Source of the DNA: Atopobium sp. BS2
GTDB lineage: Bacteria > Actinomycetota > Coriobacteriia > Coriobacteriales > Atopobiaceae
DNA: 64,000 nt
Direction of reading: 5' to 3'
Assembly: GCF_000565075.1 (NCBI RefSeq)
Contig: NZ_JDFG01000047.1
Span: forward strand, 1 to 64,000
Under the pieces are notes generated by a model. It made no database searches and had not been told where the DNA came from. It saw only the letters and a program-made list of their open reading frames with translations. Shown here in pieces: positions 44,943-54,772 of this stretch. Numbering within the stretch: position 1 is the stretch's first letter; every line of letters starts with the position of its first letter. Made by a program: the position numbers and the translations under genes.

Positions 44943-45520
44943 TGGCTCGTTCAGCCAAACTTTTTGTAGTATCTGGACCGTCAGGTGTAGGAAAAGGAAC
45001 GCTTGTCTCTCTGTTGAGGGACAAGCGCCCAAACCTAGGCCTGACGGTTTCGGCTACTACGCGCTCTCCACGACCAGGAGAAGTCGATGGAGTTGCGTAT
45101 TATTTTCTCTCCGATGAAGAATTTAAAAAGCGCGTTGATGCTGGTGAATTCCTTGAGTGGGCTCATGTTCATGGCCATTGCTATGGCACGCTCAAATCCG
45201 AGGTTGATCGCCTGATTTCTGCAGGTCAGTCTGTTGTTCTAGAGATTGACGTTCAGGGTGGACTTATGGTCCACAAACAATATCCCAACGCCATTCTCGT
45301 CTTTATTAAGCCACCTTCATTTGAAGAGCTTGAACAGCGTCTTAGAGGTCGCGGTACAGAAGACGAGAAGACCATTTCTACGAGACTTTCTAATGCCTCG
45401 CGTGAAATGGAGCATGCAAACGACTATACTGTTTGCATTGTGAACGACAACCTTGAGACTGCTCTGAGCAAGCTTGAGGAAGTTTTTGATGACTATGAAT
45501 CAGACGGAGGTCAGCTTTAA
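44942..45520 (+). CDS. gmk: Guanylate kinase
   Basis: Phosphorylates GMP to GDP. 192 residues, with P-loop GPSGVGKGTL, GMP-binding TTRSPRPGEVDGVAYYFLS and the lid RGRGTEDEKTISTRL. GTG start overlaps the last base of the mihF stop codon. It continues the guanine nucleotide path that starts with GuaB. Confidence 0.96.
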   Translation: MARSAKLFVVSGPSGVGKGTLVSLLRDKRPNLGLTVSATTRSPRPGEVDGVAYYFLSDEEFKKRVDAGEFLEWAHVHGHCYGTLKSEVDRLISAGQSVVLEIDVQGGLMVHKQYPNAILVFIKPPSFEELEQRLRGRGTEDEKTISTRLSNASREMEHANDYTVCIVNDNLETALSKLEEVFDDYESDGGQL

Positions 45521-45804
45521 TGTCTGTTATTAAGCCTGAGATTGACAGCCTGCTTCAGAAGACTGAGCAGAATCCATTCTTGCTTTGCTCACTTGCTTCT
45601 AAGCGTGCTTGCGATATTAACAATATGCTTCACGGTCAGCACCTGCGTGTAACCGCTGTTCAGGATTTTGATGACATTACTACTGTTGCAAGTGGTAAAG
45701 ATTCTGTCTCTATTGCTATGAAAGAGATTAACGACGGTACCCTTGGCTTTGTTAAAGATTCTTTTGACGAGGCAATTAAGGGCGAGAACACCATCGTTTA
45801 CTAA
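45520..45804 (+). CDS. rpoZ: RNA polymerase omega subunit
   Basis: Small subunit that helps assemble RNA polymerase. 94 residues; the conserved LLCSLASKRACDINNML helix is present. ATG overlaps the gmk stop. gmk-rpoZ adjacency supports the call. Confidence 0.92.
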   Translation: MSVIKPEIDSLLQKTEQNPFLLCSLASKRACDINNMLHGQHLRVTAVQDFDDITTVASGKDSVSIAMKEINDGTLGFVKDSFDEAIKGENTIVY

Positions 45805-45809
45805 GAGTT

Positions 45810-47054
45810 ATGACTGAAAGAGTATGTCTGGTTCACTACCACGAAATTGGTTTAAAGGGTAAGAACCGATCCACTTTTGAAAATCAGTTGGTAACAAATT
45901 TGCGACGAGCCCTCCGACACTTTCTAGTGGCGGGGGTTTCTCGCATTTCTGGCTACCTTCTTGTAGAAACCACTGACAAACAAGCAACTGAAGAGCTGCA
46001 ACATGCTGTGGCCCAGGTTCCTGGCGTTGCACGTGCTTCTTTGGCGTATCGTTGTGGCTTAGATGAGCAGGAGTTTTGTCACGCCGCCGTGAAGGCGCTG
46101 GGGGAGTCCGGTGACTTTACTACGTTTAAAGTGCATGCTCGTCGTTCCTCAACGGTCTATCCAAAGCATTCCATTGAGATTAACCAGCTTGTAGGCGCAG
46201 TCCTTTGCGAGAATTTCCCTGATAAAAAAGTTCAGATGCATAATCCGGATATGACGGTTTATGTACACGTTGTTCAGGGTAACGCATACGTTTACGCTGC
46301 ATCTATTCACGGCGTTGGTGGTCTTCCTGTTGGTACTGCGGGCAAAGTAGTATCGCTTCTTTCAAGCGGTATTGATTCTCCTGTTGCCACATGGATGGTT
46401 GGTCGTAGGGGAGCTACGGTAATTCCAGTTCACTTCTCTGGTCGTCCTATGACTTCCGATACCAGCGAATATCTGTGTCAGGATATCATTGAGGCTCTTG
46501 AACCTGCTGGTCTTATTGGCAGAATGTATGTTGTGCCCTTTGGCGAGCACCAGCGTGAGATTTCCCTTGCTGTTCCACAGGCTCTTCGTGTCATTATGTA
46601 TCGTCGCGTAATGTACATCATTGCACAGAAGATTGCAGAGCTTGAGGGTGCTAAAGCCCTGGTAACTGGTGAGTCACTTGGTCAAGTTGCTTCTCAGACG
46701 CTTGATAACATTGCTGCTGTCAACGAGGCGGTCACCATACCTGTTTTGAGGCCTCTGATTGGCTCTGATAAGCAAGAAATCATCCGTCGCGCCCAAGATA
46801 TCAACACGTTTGATATCTCAACGCAGACGGCTCCAGATTGCTGCACATTGTTTATGCCTCGCCGTCCTGAGACTCATGCAAGAATGCGAGAAGTTCTTGA
46901 AGCATGGAATTCCTTTGATCATGAAGCAATGATCGATGACCTTATGCAGCATATTGAGTACATTGACTTTAGTCAGTGTCCTTCATATAAGCCACCTAAA
47001 AAGCTTGCTGCTCGTCATAAAGAACTTGCTCCTGCAGAGTTTATTGCTGACTAG
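45810..47054 (+). CDS. thiI: tRNA 4-thiouridine synthetase ThiI (no rhodanese domain)
   Basis: Uses ATP and a sulfur donor to make s4U8 in tRNA, and in some bacteria the thiazole of thiamine. 414 residues: NFLD/THUMP domain in the N-terminal ~170, then a PP-loop pyrophosphatase domain with LLSSGIDSPVATW. The C-terminal rhodanese domain of the E. coli enzyme is absent, as in most Gram-positive ThiI proteins. No cysteine desulfurase gene is adjacent, so the sulfur source lies elsewhere. Confidence 0.92.
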   Translation: MTERVCLVHYHEIGLKGKNRSTFENQLVTNLRRALRHFLVAGVSRISGYLLVETTDKQATEELQHAVAQVPGVARASLAYRCGLDEQEFCHAAVKALGESGDFTTFKVHARRSSTVYPKHSIEINQLVGAVLCENFPDKKVQMHNPDMTVYVHVVQGNAYVYAASIHGVGGLPVGTAGKVVSLLSSGIDSPVATWMVGRRGATVIPVHFSGRPMTSDTSEYLCQDIIEALEPAGLIGRMYVVPFGEHQREISLAVPQALRVIMYRRVMYIIAQKIAELEGAKALVTGESLGQVASQTLDNIAAVNEAVTIPVLRPLIGSDKQEIIRRAQDINTFDISTQTAPDCCTLFMPRRPETHARMREVLEAWNSFDHEAMIDDLMQHIEYIDFSQCPSYKPPKKLAARHKELAPAEFIAD

Positions 47055-47106
47055 GATATTTTCACTGCTCAAAACTTTTGATCGCTTTGCTCAGATGCAT
47101 TTTTAG

Positions 47107-47135
47107 AATCCGCCCCGTAAAAGGGCGGATTTTTT
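47107..47135 (+). terminator. Intrinsic terminator after thiI
   Basis: AATCCGCCC (47107-47115), 7-nt loop, GGGCGGATT (47123-47131), followed by T residues to 47135. Between here and comEA (47136-47318) nothing else is clear. Confidence 0.92.
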
Positions 47136-47318
47136 ATGCGAGTGGTTTGATAGTCTTATTTAGAGCAATTCTGTTCTTGTTAGTTTGTGCAATATATCTG
47201 GCAATTGTTGATAACTGTGTCAGATTACCAGCAGTTTTAGGACAAAGCTATTAGATGAATCTTTAAAAGTAGTGCTTCTCATTAACCTAATAGTTGAATA
47301 TAAATCTGAGGTGATTGT

Positions 47319-48071
47319 ATGGCTCAGATTTCAAATAACCGCACTCAAGTAATTAATAAATTGATGAGAAGATTTAATCTATCTCAGCAACAACTCATAG
47401 CGGTTGCCGCTGTGGTTGTCCTAGCTGTTGTGTCAGGAGTTGTATTAATTGGAATAATTTCTGCTGGAACATCAGAGTCTTTTGACAGATCGCATAATCA
47501 GGCAAACTCTACACAGAGCGCGATTGTTGCGGAAAATCCACAGCACTCCCAAGAGGATAAGTCTACAGAGCAGCCAGGAGATGACCATAAGATTAAAGAA
47601 GCATCTCCTCAAATGATGGTTCATGTTGATGGAGCCGTTAAATCACCCGGTCTGTATGCACTTCAGATGGTAAATCCACGTGTAAACGATGCAATTCAAA
47701 TAGCAGGTGGCTTGACTGAAGATGCCAACAGTCAAAGCATTAATCTAGCGTCTCCTGTTGAAGATGGTCAAAAAATTTATATTCCTCGAAAGGGAGAAGA
47801 AGCGCCGCCAGAGTTTTCGCAGCCAGATCAGAATAAAGCTACAAGTAATAAACAGACGGATAAGAAGAGTGACAAAAAGACAGTTGTAGATATTAATCGA
47901 GCAACCGTAGAAGAATTTACCAAGCTTCATGGTGTTGGAGAAGGCTTGGCTAAACGAATTGTTGCAGATAGACAAAAGAACGGACCCTTTAAGACCACTG
48001 AAGATTTGATGCGCGTTTCTGGTATTGGTCAGAAAAAGTTTGATCAGCTCAAGGACAATATTCGTGTCTAA
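47319..48071 (+). CDS. comEA: Competence protein ComEA (DNA receptor)
   Basis: Membrane-anchored DNA-binding protein of the natural transformation machine. 250 residues: one N-terminal membrane helix (about 30-50), a Ser/Gln/Glu-rich linker, an SLBB domain (MVHVDGAVKSPGLYAL...), a Lys-rich linker and the paired helix-hairpin-helix domain (VDINRATVEEFTKLHGVG, then LMRVSGIGQKKFDQL). GAGGTG precedes the ATG. Followed by comEC with an 8-nt overlap. Confidence 0.94.
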   Translation: MAQISNNRTQVINKLMRRFNLSQQQLIAVAAVVVLAVVSGVVLIGIISAGTSESFDRSHNQANSTQSAIVAENPQHSQEDKSTEQPGDDHKIKEASPQMMVHVDGAVKSPGLYALQMVNPRVNDAIQIAGGLTEDANSQSINLASPVEDGQKIYIPRKGEEAPPEFSQPDQNKATSNKQTDKKSDKKTVVDINRATVEEFTKLHGVGEGLAKRIVADRQKNGPFKTTEDLMRVSGIGQKKFDQLKDNIRV

Positions 48072-50451
48072 GGTGATAGAACAACCCTCTAGGCCTTTTA
48101 TTCCGTATAGCCTTTGTATCTTGCTATTTGTTTGCGTATGGCTGCATGTTTTTATCGCAAGAAACGCAACGCTTGATACTATTTTGCTTCAGATTTTAGG
48201 AAGTTGCATGGCGGCGGCATTAGGACTTTGGTATGTAAAGCATGCGCATACTAGCCTTATGACTGTTGGGGTAGTTTTACTCTTACTTGTAATTATTCTT
48301 ATCAGGTCTTCCTTTATATACGACAGTCAAATGGCGTCAGTGAATCTTTTAGAGTCAACTTCCGTACATGATTTTGAACTAGTTGTATCAAGAGATTTAG
48401 TTTACAAAAATCATGCATGGACTGGTCAGGCGTCTGTCTTTTACCAAGGTGGCTGTATCGGGTCTGTTGGCATACATGCCAAAGAACCATTCTTACGAGA
48501 AACACATCTGTGCTGCGAAGGGAGGTTTACACAATATAAAGATAAGGAGTTTTCAGAAGAACAATTTAAGAGAGGAGTACTTGGTTCAATTCAGATAACC
48601 AAGGTAAATTCCACATCTTATGATGAGGGGATTGTTGGAGAAGTTGCTCAATTTAGAGAAAGCTGCATTTCTCAACTTCAGCCAGAGGTGAGCTTTGGTC
48701 GAGCATTAGCAGCATGTGGCCTTTGTGCCTATAGGCCTAGCTTGTATAGCTTTAACATTCCTAGGATATTTATGCGTTGTGGTCTTATGCACCTTATAGC
48801 AATTTCTAGTTGTCACATGGTAATTCTCTCTACCTTTATTGATGCATTACTTAAAAAGTTGACGTTAAAACCACTTTTGAGAGGAGTATTAAATTTATTT
48901 CTACTCAGTAGTTACGCACTTTTCTGCGGATTACCTGCGTCTGCAATAAGGGCAATATTTCTTGTTGAACAAAAATACGTTATGCAATGTGTTGGCAGGA
49001 AAAAACACACATTATCTGCTGTTTCTACTCTGGCTCTACTCATGCTCTGTGTTGATCCACAGCTGAGCGTAAACATTGCTTTTACCTTGTCACTAGCTTG
49101 TATTTTTGGAATGAATATATACGGCAGCCTTGCTCAGTACTATGCAAAAATTGCCTTTCACGTATCTGGCTATGGAAAAGTGCAGAAGGTTTTGAGAAAA
49201 CCGTTTTCTCATGTACGTAACACTATGTGTGCGACAACAGTTGCTCAGCTCTCATGCCTTCCAATTTCATGTGTGTATTTTGGTCACTTTTCGTTACTTG
49301 CACCTCTCTCAAGTGCCTTAATTACAAGCTTGTTTTCTCTTCTGAGCTTATTTGGAATTGGGGTAATAGTTTTTAGTGGCTTTAAGCCAGTTCAAGATAT
49401 TGCTCTTTTTCTCGTAGATTCTCTTGGTCAGCTTATAGAGATTCTCGCTTCTTTTTTATCTGAAAGATCTTTTGCAAGCGTGTCGTTAACTGACATGAGC
49501 TGGATAGTTTCATTGCTTGTGTTTGCAGCAATGGTGGCTCTTTACGTGTTTTGGCCAAAAGGGAAAAGAGTAGTTTTATCTGGCATTTGTTTGATGGTGT
49601 TTATGCTTATTTTGGGTTTAAGTATCTACTGGAAGTTTTTCTCGCCAACAAGAATTTGTGTGATGGATATTGGCCAAGGAGATGCCATATTGCTCAGTGA
49701 CGGCGCGCATTCTCTGCTCGTAGACACGAGTGTGGGAGATGTGGTTAATGACGCTCTAGAGCGACAACACATCTCATATCTTGATGCTATTTTGCTCACA
49801 CACCTTGATGAGGATCATGCTGGTGGCGTGAGGTATATGGTTGGTTCGGTGAAAGCAGGTCGGGTATTAGTTGGAGAAGGAATAGCAAAACAAGAAAAAC
49901 CTGAGCTTCAGAGAGCTATTCAGAGGATTTCCGGCAGCAGCTCCTATGAAGTTTTATATGGTGATGAATTTGATGTCGGCCGCTTTCATATCCGCGTTGT
50001 GTGGCCACATAGGGGATACAAAGCTAAAGAAGCTAATAATGCGTCGGTTGAGCTCTATGTGACGTATAACGATGGGCAAAATACCTTAACTACGCTTTTA
50101 ACGGGAGACGCTGAAAGAGATCAGACAAAAGAGACGGTGGATTCAGGCGATGTAGGCGATATAGATTTCTTAAAAGTTGGACATCATGGTGCAGCAAAGT
50201 CGCTTTATCCAGAAACTGCTCGTGTGCTAAAACCCGAGGTAGCAATTGCAAGTGCTGGAAAAAATAATCGTTATGGTCATCCTAAACAGGAAGCGGTGGA
50301 TATCTTAGAGGGTGTTGGCGCAAGGTTTTATTGCACAAAAGATTATGGAGACGTCACCGTATTTCCCGGAGAACATGGACCTAGGGTAAGTGTGCAACAT
50401 GCTAAAGTAGATACAGATTTAGAGGAGGAAAAAGATGGCGGAGCAGGCTAA
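48064..50451 (+). CDS. comEC: ComEC/Rec2 DNA uptake channel
   Basis: Polytopic membrane channel that carries single-stranded DNA into the cell during transformation. 795 residues: N-terminal membrane and OB-like region, the Competence domain with many helices (from LMHLIAISSCHMV), and a C-terminal metallo-beta-lactamase-like domain with THLDEDHAGG and GHHGAAKS. GTG 48064 follows AAGGA and overlaps comEA by 8 nt. A longer frame to 48025 lies inside comEA and is rejected. AT-richer than the housekeeping genes. Confidence 0.93.
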   Translation: MSKVIEQPSRPFIPYSLCILLFVCVWLHVFIARNATLDTILLQILGSCMAAALGLWYVKHAHTSLMTVGVVLLLLVIILIRSSFIYDSQMASVNLLESTSVHDFELVVSRDLVYKNHAWTGQASVFYQGGCIGSVGIHAKEPFLRETHLCCEGRFTQYKDKEFSEEQFKRGVLGSIQITKVNSTSYDEGIVGEVAQFRESCISQLQPEVSFGRALAACGLCAYRPSLYSFNIPRIFMRCGLMHLIAISSCHMVILSTFIDALLKKLTLKPLLRGVLNLFLLSSYALFCGLPASAIRAIFLVEQKYVMQCVGRKKHTLSAVSTLALLMLCVDPQLSVNIAFTLSLACIFGMNIYGSLAQYYAKIAFHVSGYGKVQKVLRKPFSHVRNTMCATTVAQLSCLPISCVYFGHFSLLAPLSSALITSLFSLLSLFGIGVIVFSGFKPVQDIALFLVDSLGQLIEILASFLSERSFASVSLTDMSWIVSLLVFAAMVALYVFWPKGKRVVLSGICLMVFMLILGLSIYWKFFSPTRICVMDIGQGDAILLSDGAHSLLVDTSVGDVVNDALERQHISYLDAILLTHLDEDHAGGVRYMVGSVKAGRVLVGEGIAKQEKPELQRAIQRISGSSSYEVLYGDEFDVGRFHIRVVWPHRGYKAKEANNASVELYVTYNDGQNTLTTLLTGDAERDQTKETVDSGDVGDIDFLKVGHHGAAKSLYPETARVLKPEVAIASAGKNNRYGHPKQEAVDILEGVGARFYCTKDYGDVTVFPGEHGPRVSVQHAKVDTDLEEEKDGGAG

Positions 50452-51406
50452 GCTACTAGCTGCATATTTGGCTGTTGGCCCTGACGAGATGAAGCGCGCG
50501 AGGGCTATTGACAAACTTAAAAGCCGTCTTAACCAGAGTTTTATTACGTTTAACCTTGATGAGATTTCTGTAAGCGCTGAGCTGACTCCAGAATCTGTTC
50601 TGTCATCCGCTCAAACACTTCCTATGGGTGATTCTAGACGAATTGTTGTCATTGATGATGCAGGTAAATTGCCTAAGTCTGTGTCCGAGGCTCTTGTTGA
50701 GTATCTAAAGAACCCCAATCCAACTACCACGCTGATGCTTTCTGCAAAGACGCTTGCAAAAACAACAAGGCTCTACAAAGCAGTTGATGCTTTAGGTAAG
50801 CTCGCAGTTATTAATTGTGGTGCAATGACCAGAAGTGAATTGCCTAAATATATAGGAGATCTTGGAAGAAAGTATGGGCTACAAATTCCAGCAAATGTGG
50901 CCAACGAGCTTGTAAGTCGTGTTGGCGATAATACCACCATGCTCGATTCTCAGATTAAATCTCTAGCAGCTCTGTTGGGTCGTCCTGGTGCAATTGACGT
51001 TCAATTTGTAGAAACTCATGTTGCACGAGTGGTTGAGGTCAAGCCGTGGGATTTTCTCGACAGTTTATCAGCGAGAAATGCTCAAAAGGCTTTGGAGCTT
51101 TACAGTCAGATGGATGAATCGGGAGCTATTGGAAATCTGTCACTTATGACTGGACGCGTAAGAGAGCTTATTTGCGCCAGGTCTATGGTTAAGCGTGGTA
51201 CAGAACGGGAAATTGCTCCAGTTTTGGGCAAGCAGGACTGGCAAGTAAGAAATTATGCACGATGGGCGCGTCAATTTGCAGATGGCGAGCTTGAACATAT
51301 TCTGGGCCTCTGTGCAGATGCAGAACGTGGTCTTAAGAGTGGAGAAGATAAAACAACCACAATGACCAAGCTTATCTTTGCTCTGTGCGGCGTCGCAAAT
51401 GTGTAG
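50435..51406 (+). CDS. holA: DNA polymerase III delta subunit
   Basis: Opens the beta sliding clamp within the clamp loader. 323 residues with the family layout of a RecA-like N-terminal part (LAVGPDEMKRARAIDKL, TLPMGDSRRIVVIDDA) and a C-terminal collar domain. ATG lies 17 nt inside the end of comEC with GAGGAGG upstream. The comEC-holA-rpsT neighbourhood is common. Confidence 0.88.
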   Translation: MAEQAKLLAAYLAVGPDEMKRARAIDKLKSRLNQSFITFNLDEISVSAELTPESVLSSAQTLPMGDSRRIVVIDDAGKLPKSVSEALVEYLKNPNPTTTLMLSAKTLAKTTRLYKAVDALGKLAVINCGAMTRSELPKYIGDLGRKYGLQIPANVANELVSRVGDNTTMLDSQIKSLAALLGRPGAIDVQFVETHVARVVEVKPWDFLDSLSARNAQKALELYSQMDESGAIGNLSLMTGRVRELICARSMVKRGTEREIAPVLGKQDWQVRNYARWARQFADGELEHILGLCADAERGLKSGEDKTTTMTKLIFALCGVANV

Positions 51407-51426
51407 ATTCAAAGAATTCAGGTAAG

Positions 51427-51454
51427 AAAAAACGGACTCCAAGGAGTCCGTTTT
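51427..51454. terminator. Bidirectional terminator between holA and rpsT
   Basis: AAAACGGACTCC (51429-51440) pairs with GGAGTCCGTTTT (51443-51454). On the minus strand it continues with TTTTTT, a strong terminator for rpsT; on the plus strand TTTT follows for holA. Confidence 0.88.
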
Positions 51455-51478
51455 AAAAAGTTTAAAAGTAGATAAGAA

Positions 51479-51742
51479 CTACTTAAGGGTGTTAACAAGC
51501 TTCTGAACGCCGCTCTTACGCTGAGCAGCCTGATTCTTGTGTACGATGCCCTTAGAAGCAGCCTTGTCAAGAAGGCGGGATGCCTTGTTAGCTGCAATCT
51601 GTGCGTCCTCAAGCTGGCCTGCCTCAACAGCAGTGCGAACTGCCTTAATAGCAGTCTTAAGCTCGGAACGGACAGCCTTGTTGCGCTGGCGTGCCTTCTC
51701 AGCGGTGAGAATACGCTTCTTCTGAGACTTGATGTTAGCCAC
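51479..51742 (-). CDS. rpsT: 30S ribosomal protein S20
   Basis: Basic 16S rRNA-binding protein. 87 residues; [30 protein letters not shown]-like start and the C-terminal [16 protein letters not shown] are typical. ATG with GAAAGGAACC upstream. Convergent with holA and divergent from lepA. Confidence 0.96.
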   Translation of the reverse strand: MANIKSQKKRILTAEKARQRNKAVRSELKTAIKAVRTAVEAGQLEDAQIAANKASRLLDKAASKGIVHKNQAAQRKSGVQKLVNTLK

Positions 51743-51837
51743 GTGCGGTTCCTTTCGGTGTTTACTATGTGAGGCCTCTTCGCTGAGACACGTTTGAGGC
51801 AGCTGTTGAAGTATAGCACGAAGGGGGTAGTTTACGC

Positions 51838-51843
51838 TATTAT
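51838..51843 (+). promoter_or_regulatory. Possible -10 box placing the lepA start at or near the mRNA 5' end
   Basis: TATTAT ends only 7 nt before the lepA ATG, and no ribosome-binding site is visible. A second option is TTGAAG (51806-51811), 16-nt spacer, TAGTTT (51828-51833), giving a leader of about 11 nt. Either way the leader would be very short. Confidence 0.4.
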
Positions 51844-51850
51844 TTTCCTT

Positions 51851-53662
51851 ATGAATACACAGGATACTTCACATATTCGCAACTTCTCTATTGTTGCGCA
51901 CATTGATCACGGTAAATCTACCATCAGTGACCGCATTTTGGAGCTTACTCATACCGTTGAAGAACGCGATATGGAGTCACAGCTCTTGGACACTATGGAC
52001 ATTGAACGTGAGCGTGGAATTACCATCAAATCAAACGCCGTCCGCGTCATGTATGACGCAGATGATGGAGAACGCTATCAGTTCAATCTGATTGACACTC
52101 CAGGCCACGTCGACTTTACCTATGAGGTTTCAAGGTCTTTGGCTGCCTGCGAAGGAGCGGTGCTGGTTGTTGATGCAACGCAAGGCGTGGAGGCTCAAAC
52201 AGTCTCAAACGCCATGCTGGCCATGAACGCTAACCTGGATATTGTTCCTGCAATCAATAAGATTGACCTTCCATCTGCTCGACCTGAAGAGGTACGTGTA
52301 GAAATTGAAGATGTCCTTGCTATCCCGGCTGATGATGCGGTATGTGTCTCCGGTAAAACAGGTGAGGGTATTCACGAGCTTCTTGAGGCTTTGGTGTATT
52401 TGGTTTCTCCTCCAAAGGGAGACCCTACAGCTCCACTTAAGGCGCTTATTCTGGACTCGTATTTTGACCAGTTCAGAGGCGTCGTTGCAACGGTGCGTGT
52501 TTTTGATGGTTCAATCAAGGCTGGCGACCAGCTTCTTATGATGCAGGGATCTGTGCCTTTTCTTGTTGAAGAAGTTGGCGCTAAGAGACCTCTTGAGATG
52601 GCTGTTGACCAGCTTTCTGTTGGTGAAGTTGGCTATGTGGTCACTGGCCTCAAAGACCCTGAAGCTGTTCGCGTTGGAGATACGCTTACCTACAAGCAAA
52701 ATCCTTGTTCAGAACCACTACCAGGTTACCGCGAGGCAAAACCAATGGTATTTACCGGTCTTTTCCCGGTTGATAACAAACAGTACGAGAATCTCCGTGA
52801 TGCACTTGATAAGTTGCACGTTAATGATCCATCTCTTACGTGGTCTCCAGAGACGTCTGTTGCTTTGGGATTTGGCTTCAGAGTAGGCTTTTTGGGTCTT
52901 CTCCACATGGAGGTTGTCAAAGAACGTCTTGAGCGTGAGTTTGACCTGGACTTGATTGCTACCAGTCCCTCTGTTGACTATCACGTCTATAAGACCGATG
53001 GAACTATGATTGAGATTACCAGTCCTCAAGATCTTCCAGAGGTTACCAAGATTGACCGCATTGATGAGCCATACCTAAAGGCAAAGATTATTGTGCCTCC
53101 TGAGTTTGTTGGTACGGTTATGCAGCTTGTTGTTGATCATCGTGGCGTATCTGAAGACATGGTGTATCTGTCTGATAAGTCCGTCGAGATGATCTTTAGC
53201 ATTCCTTTGGCCGAGCTTATTCTGGACTTCTTTGACCAGCTTAAGAGTAGAACCAAAGGTTATGCCTCACTTGACTATGAGTTTGATTCGTATCGCACTT
53301 CTGACCTGGTTAAGCTTGATATCTTGCTTGCTGGAGACGTTGTTGATGCGCTTTCGTTTATTGTTCACAAAGACAAAGCATATGATCTTGCTCGTGGTCT
53401 TTGCGACAGACTAAAAGGCATCATTCCTCAGCAGCTCTTTGAGGTTCCTATTCAGGGTGCTATTGGCAATAAAATCATTTCTCGTTCTACCGTTCGCGCA
53501 CGTAGAAAGGACGTCTTGGCTAAATGCTACGGCGGCGACATTTCCAGAAAGCGCAAGCTGCTTGAAAAGCAAAAAGAGGGCAAGAAGCGCATGAAGCAGA
53601 TTGGCTCAGTCGAAGTACCTCAAGAGGCGTTCTTGGCTGTTCTCAAGGTTGATGACGAGTAG
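51851..53662 (+). CDS. lepA: Elongation factor 4 (LepA)
   Basis: Ribosome-associated GTPase. 603 residues. The G domain begins almost at once ([15 protein letters not shown]), with DTPGHVDF and NKIDLP; the EF-G-like domains and the LepA-specific C-terminal domain ([23 protein letters not shown]) follow. ATG 51851 gives the exact family N-terminus, so the start is secure although no Shine-Dalgarno sequence is visible. An upstream in-frame ATG at 51794 would add 19 residues that look like intergenic translation. Confidence 0.95.
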   Translation: MNTQDTSHIRNFSIVAHIDHGKSTISDRILELTHTVEERDMESQLLDTMDIERERGITIKSNAVRVMYDADDGERYQFNLIDTPGHVDFTYEVSRSLAACEGAVLVVDATQGVEAQTVSNAMLAMNANLDIVPAINKIDLPSARPEEVRVEIEDVLAIPADDAVCVSGKTGEGIHELLEALVYLVSPPKGDPTAPLKALILDSYFDQFRGVVATVRVFDGSIKAGDQLLMMQGSVPFLVEEVGAKRPLEMAVDQLSVGEVGYVVTGLKDPEAVRVGDTLTYKQNPCSEPLPGYREAKPMVFTGLFPVDNKQYENLRDALDKLHVNDPSLTWSPETSVALGFGFRVGFLGLLHMEVVKERLEREFDLDLIATSPSVDYHVYKTDGTMIEITSPQDLPEVTKIDRIDEPYLKAKIIVPPEFVGTVMQLVVDHRGVSEDMVYLSDKSVEMIFSIPLAELILDFFDQLKSRTKGYASLDYEFDSYRTSDLVKLDILLAGDVVDALSFIVHKDKAYDLARGLCDRLKGIIPQQLFEVPIQGAIGNKIISRSTVRARRKDVLAKCYGGDISRKRKLLEKQKEGKKRMKQIGSVEVPQEAFLAVLKVDDE

Positions 53663-53671
53663 AAGGTATCT

Positions 53672-54763
53672 GTGGAATCGCTTCAAACTATTATTGCAAC
53701 CTGTGCTCCTGAAGCTGGTCTTTCTTCTCGCATTATTCCTTTTGCGTTAGGCACTTCACTCAAGGAGCGCCTGTCTGCAAATCCCGTGCTTATGGCCCCT
53801 ATGGCCGGTGTCAGCGATGGCGTGTATCGCACTATGGCTCGAGCTGGCGGAGCAGGTCTTGCGTATTCAGAAATGGTTTCTGTTGCAGGAATTCATTATG
53901 GTGGCGAGAAAACCTGGGAGCTTGTAGAGCCTCTTGCAACAGAGCCTGATATTGCTGTTCAGCTCTTTGGTTCAAAGCCAGATCAGTTTAAAGAAGCAGC
54001 AGCTCAGATTAGTGAGCGTTTAGGGGATAAGCTGGCTCTTATCGATATCAATATGGCTTGTCCTGTTCCTAAGGTGGTTAAAAAAGGGGAGGGTTCAGCC
54101 CTTCTCGATACCCCAGAGCTTGCTGCAGATTTGGTTAAGGCTTGTCTGTCTGAGGTTAGCGTACCTGTCACTGTCAAGATTAGGCGTGGTAGACGTCAGG
54201 ATGAGGAAGTGGCACCTGAGTTTGCTCGCGCCATGGAGGCTGCTGGAGCGTCTGCTGTTGCTATTCATGGCCGCTTTGCCACCCAGATGTATCGAGGTCA
54301 GGCGGAATGGGAGACCGTTAATAGAGTTTGCGATGCTGTTTCAATTCCGGTTATAGGCTCTGGCGATATGCTCTCTGCTGAAGCAGCAGCTCATGCTCTT
54401 ACAGAGACAGGTGTAACGGCTGTAATGATTGCTCGCGGAACGTACGGAAATCCGTGGATTTTTAAAAACACTCAAGCTTTAGTTGAGGGTCAACCTGTGC
54501 TTGTTCCAACGCTTGACCAAATGCTTGCATCTTTTATGATGCATGTAAGGTTGCTTGACGCTGCGGATATTCATATTGCTCGCGCTAGAAGCCTTTCTAC
54601 CTGGTATTTTAGAGGTATTCCAAACGCAGCCTATTGGCGTGGAAAGTCAGTAAAGTGCGTTACGGCCCAGGATTTTATTGATCTTGCACTAGAGATTAAA
54701 GAAACCGTCAAGCGGCTTGAGGGTGAGCAAGAATTTCCTGAGCATAATCTACCTATGAGCTAG
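53672..54763 (+). CDS. dusB: tRNA-dihydrouridine synthase
   Basis: FMN enzyme that reduces uridines in the tRNA D-loop. 363 residues; LMAPMAGVSDGVYRTMARAGGAGLAYSEMV and NMACPVPKVVKKGEGSALL (catalytic Cys) are Dus hallmarks. The first ~35 residues are an extra N-terminal segment. GTG start with GAAGG upstream. DusB is favoured by overall length and motifs, but subfamily assignment is uncertain. Confidence 0.9.
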   Translation: MESLQTIIATCAPEAGLSSRIIPFALGTSLKERLSANPVLMAPMAGVSDGVYRTMARAGGAGLAYSEMVSVAGIHYGGEKTWELVEPLATEPDIAVQLFGSKPDQFKEAAAQISERLGDKLALIDINMACPVPKVVKKGEGSALLDTPELAADLVKACLSEVSVPVTVKIRRGRRQDEEVAPEFARAMEAAGASAVAIHGRFATQMYRGQAEWETVNRVCDAVSIPVIGSGDMLSAEAAAHALTETGVTAVMIARGTYGNPWIFKNTQALVEGQPVLVPTLDQMLASFMMHVRLLDAADIHIARARSLSTWYFRGIPNAAYWRGKSVKCVTAQDFIDLALEIKETVKRLEGEQEFPEHNLPMS

Positions 54764-54772
54764 TGATTTGTT

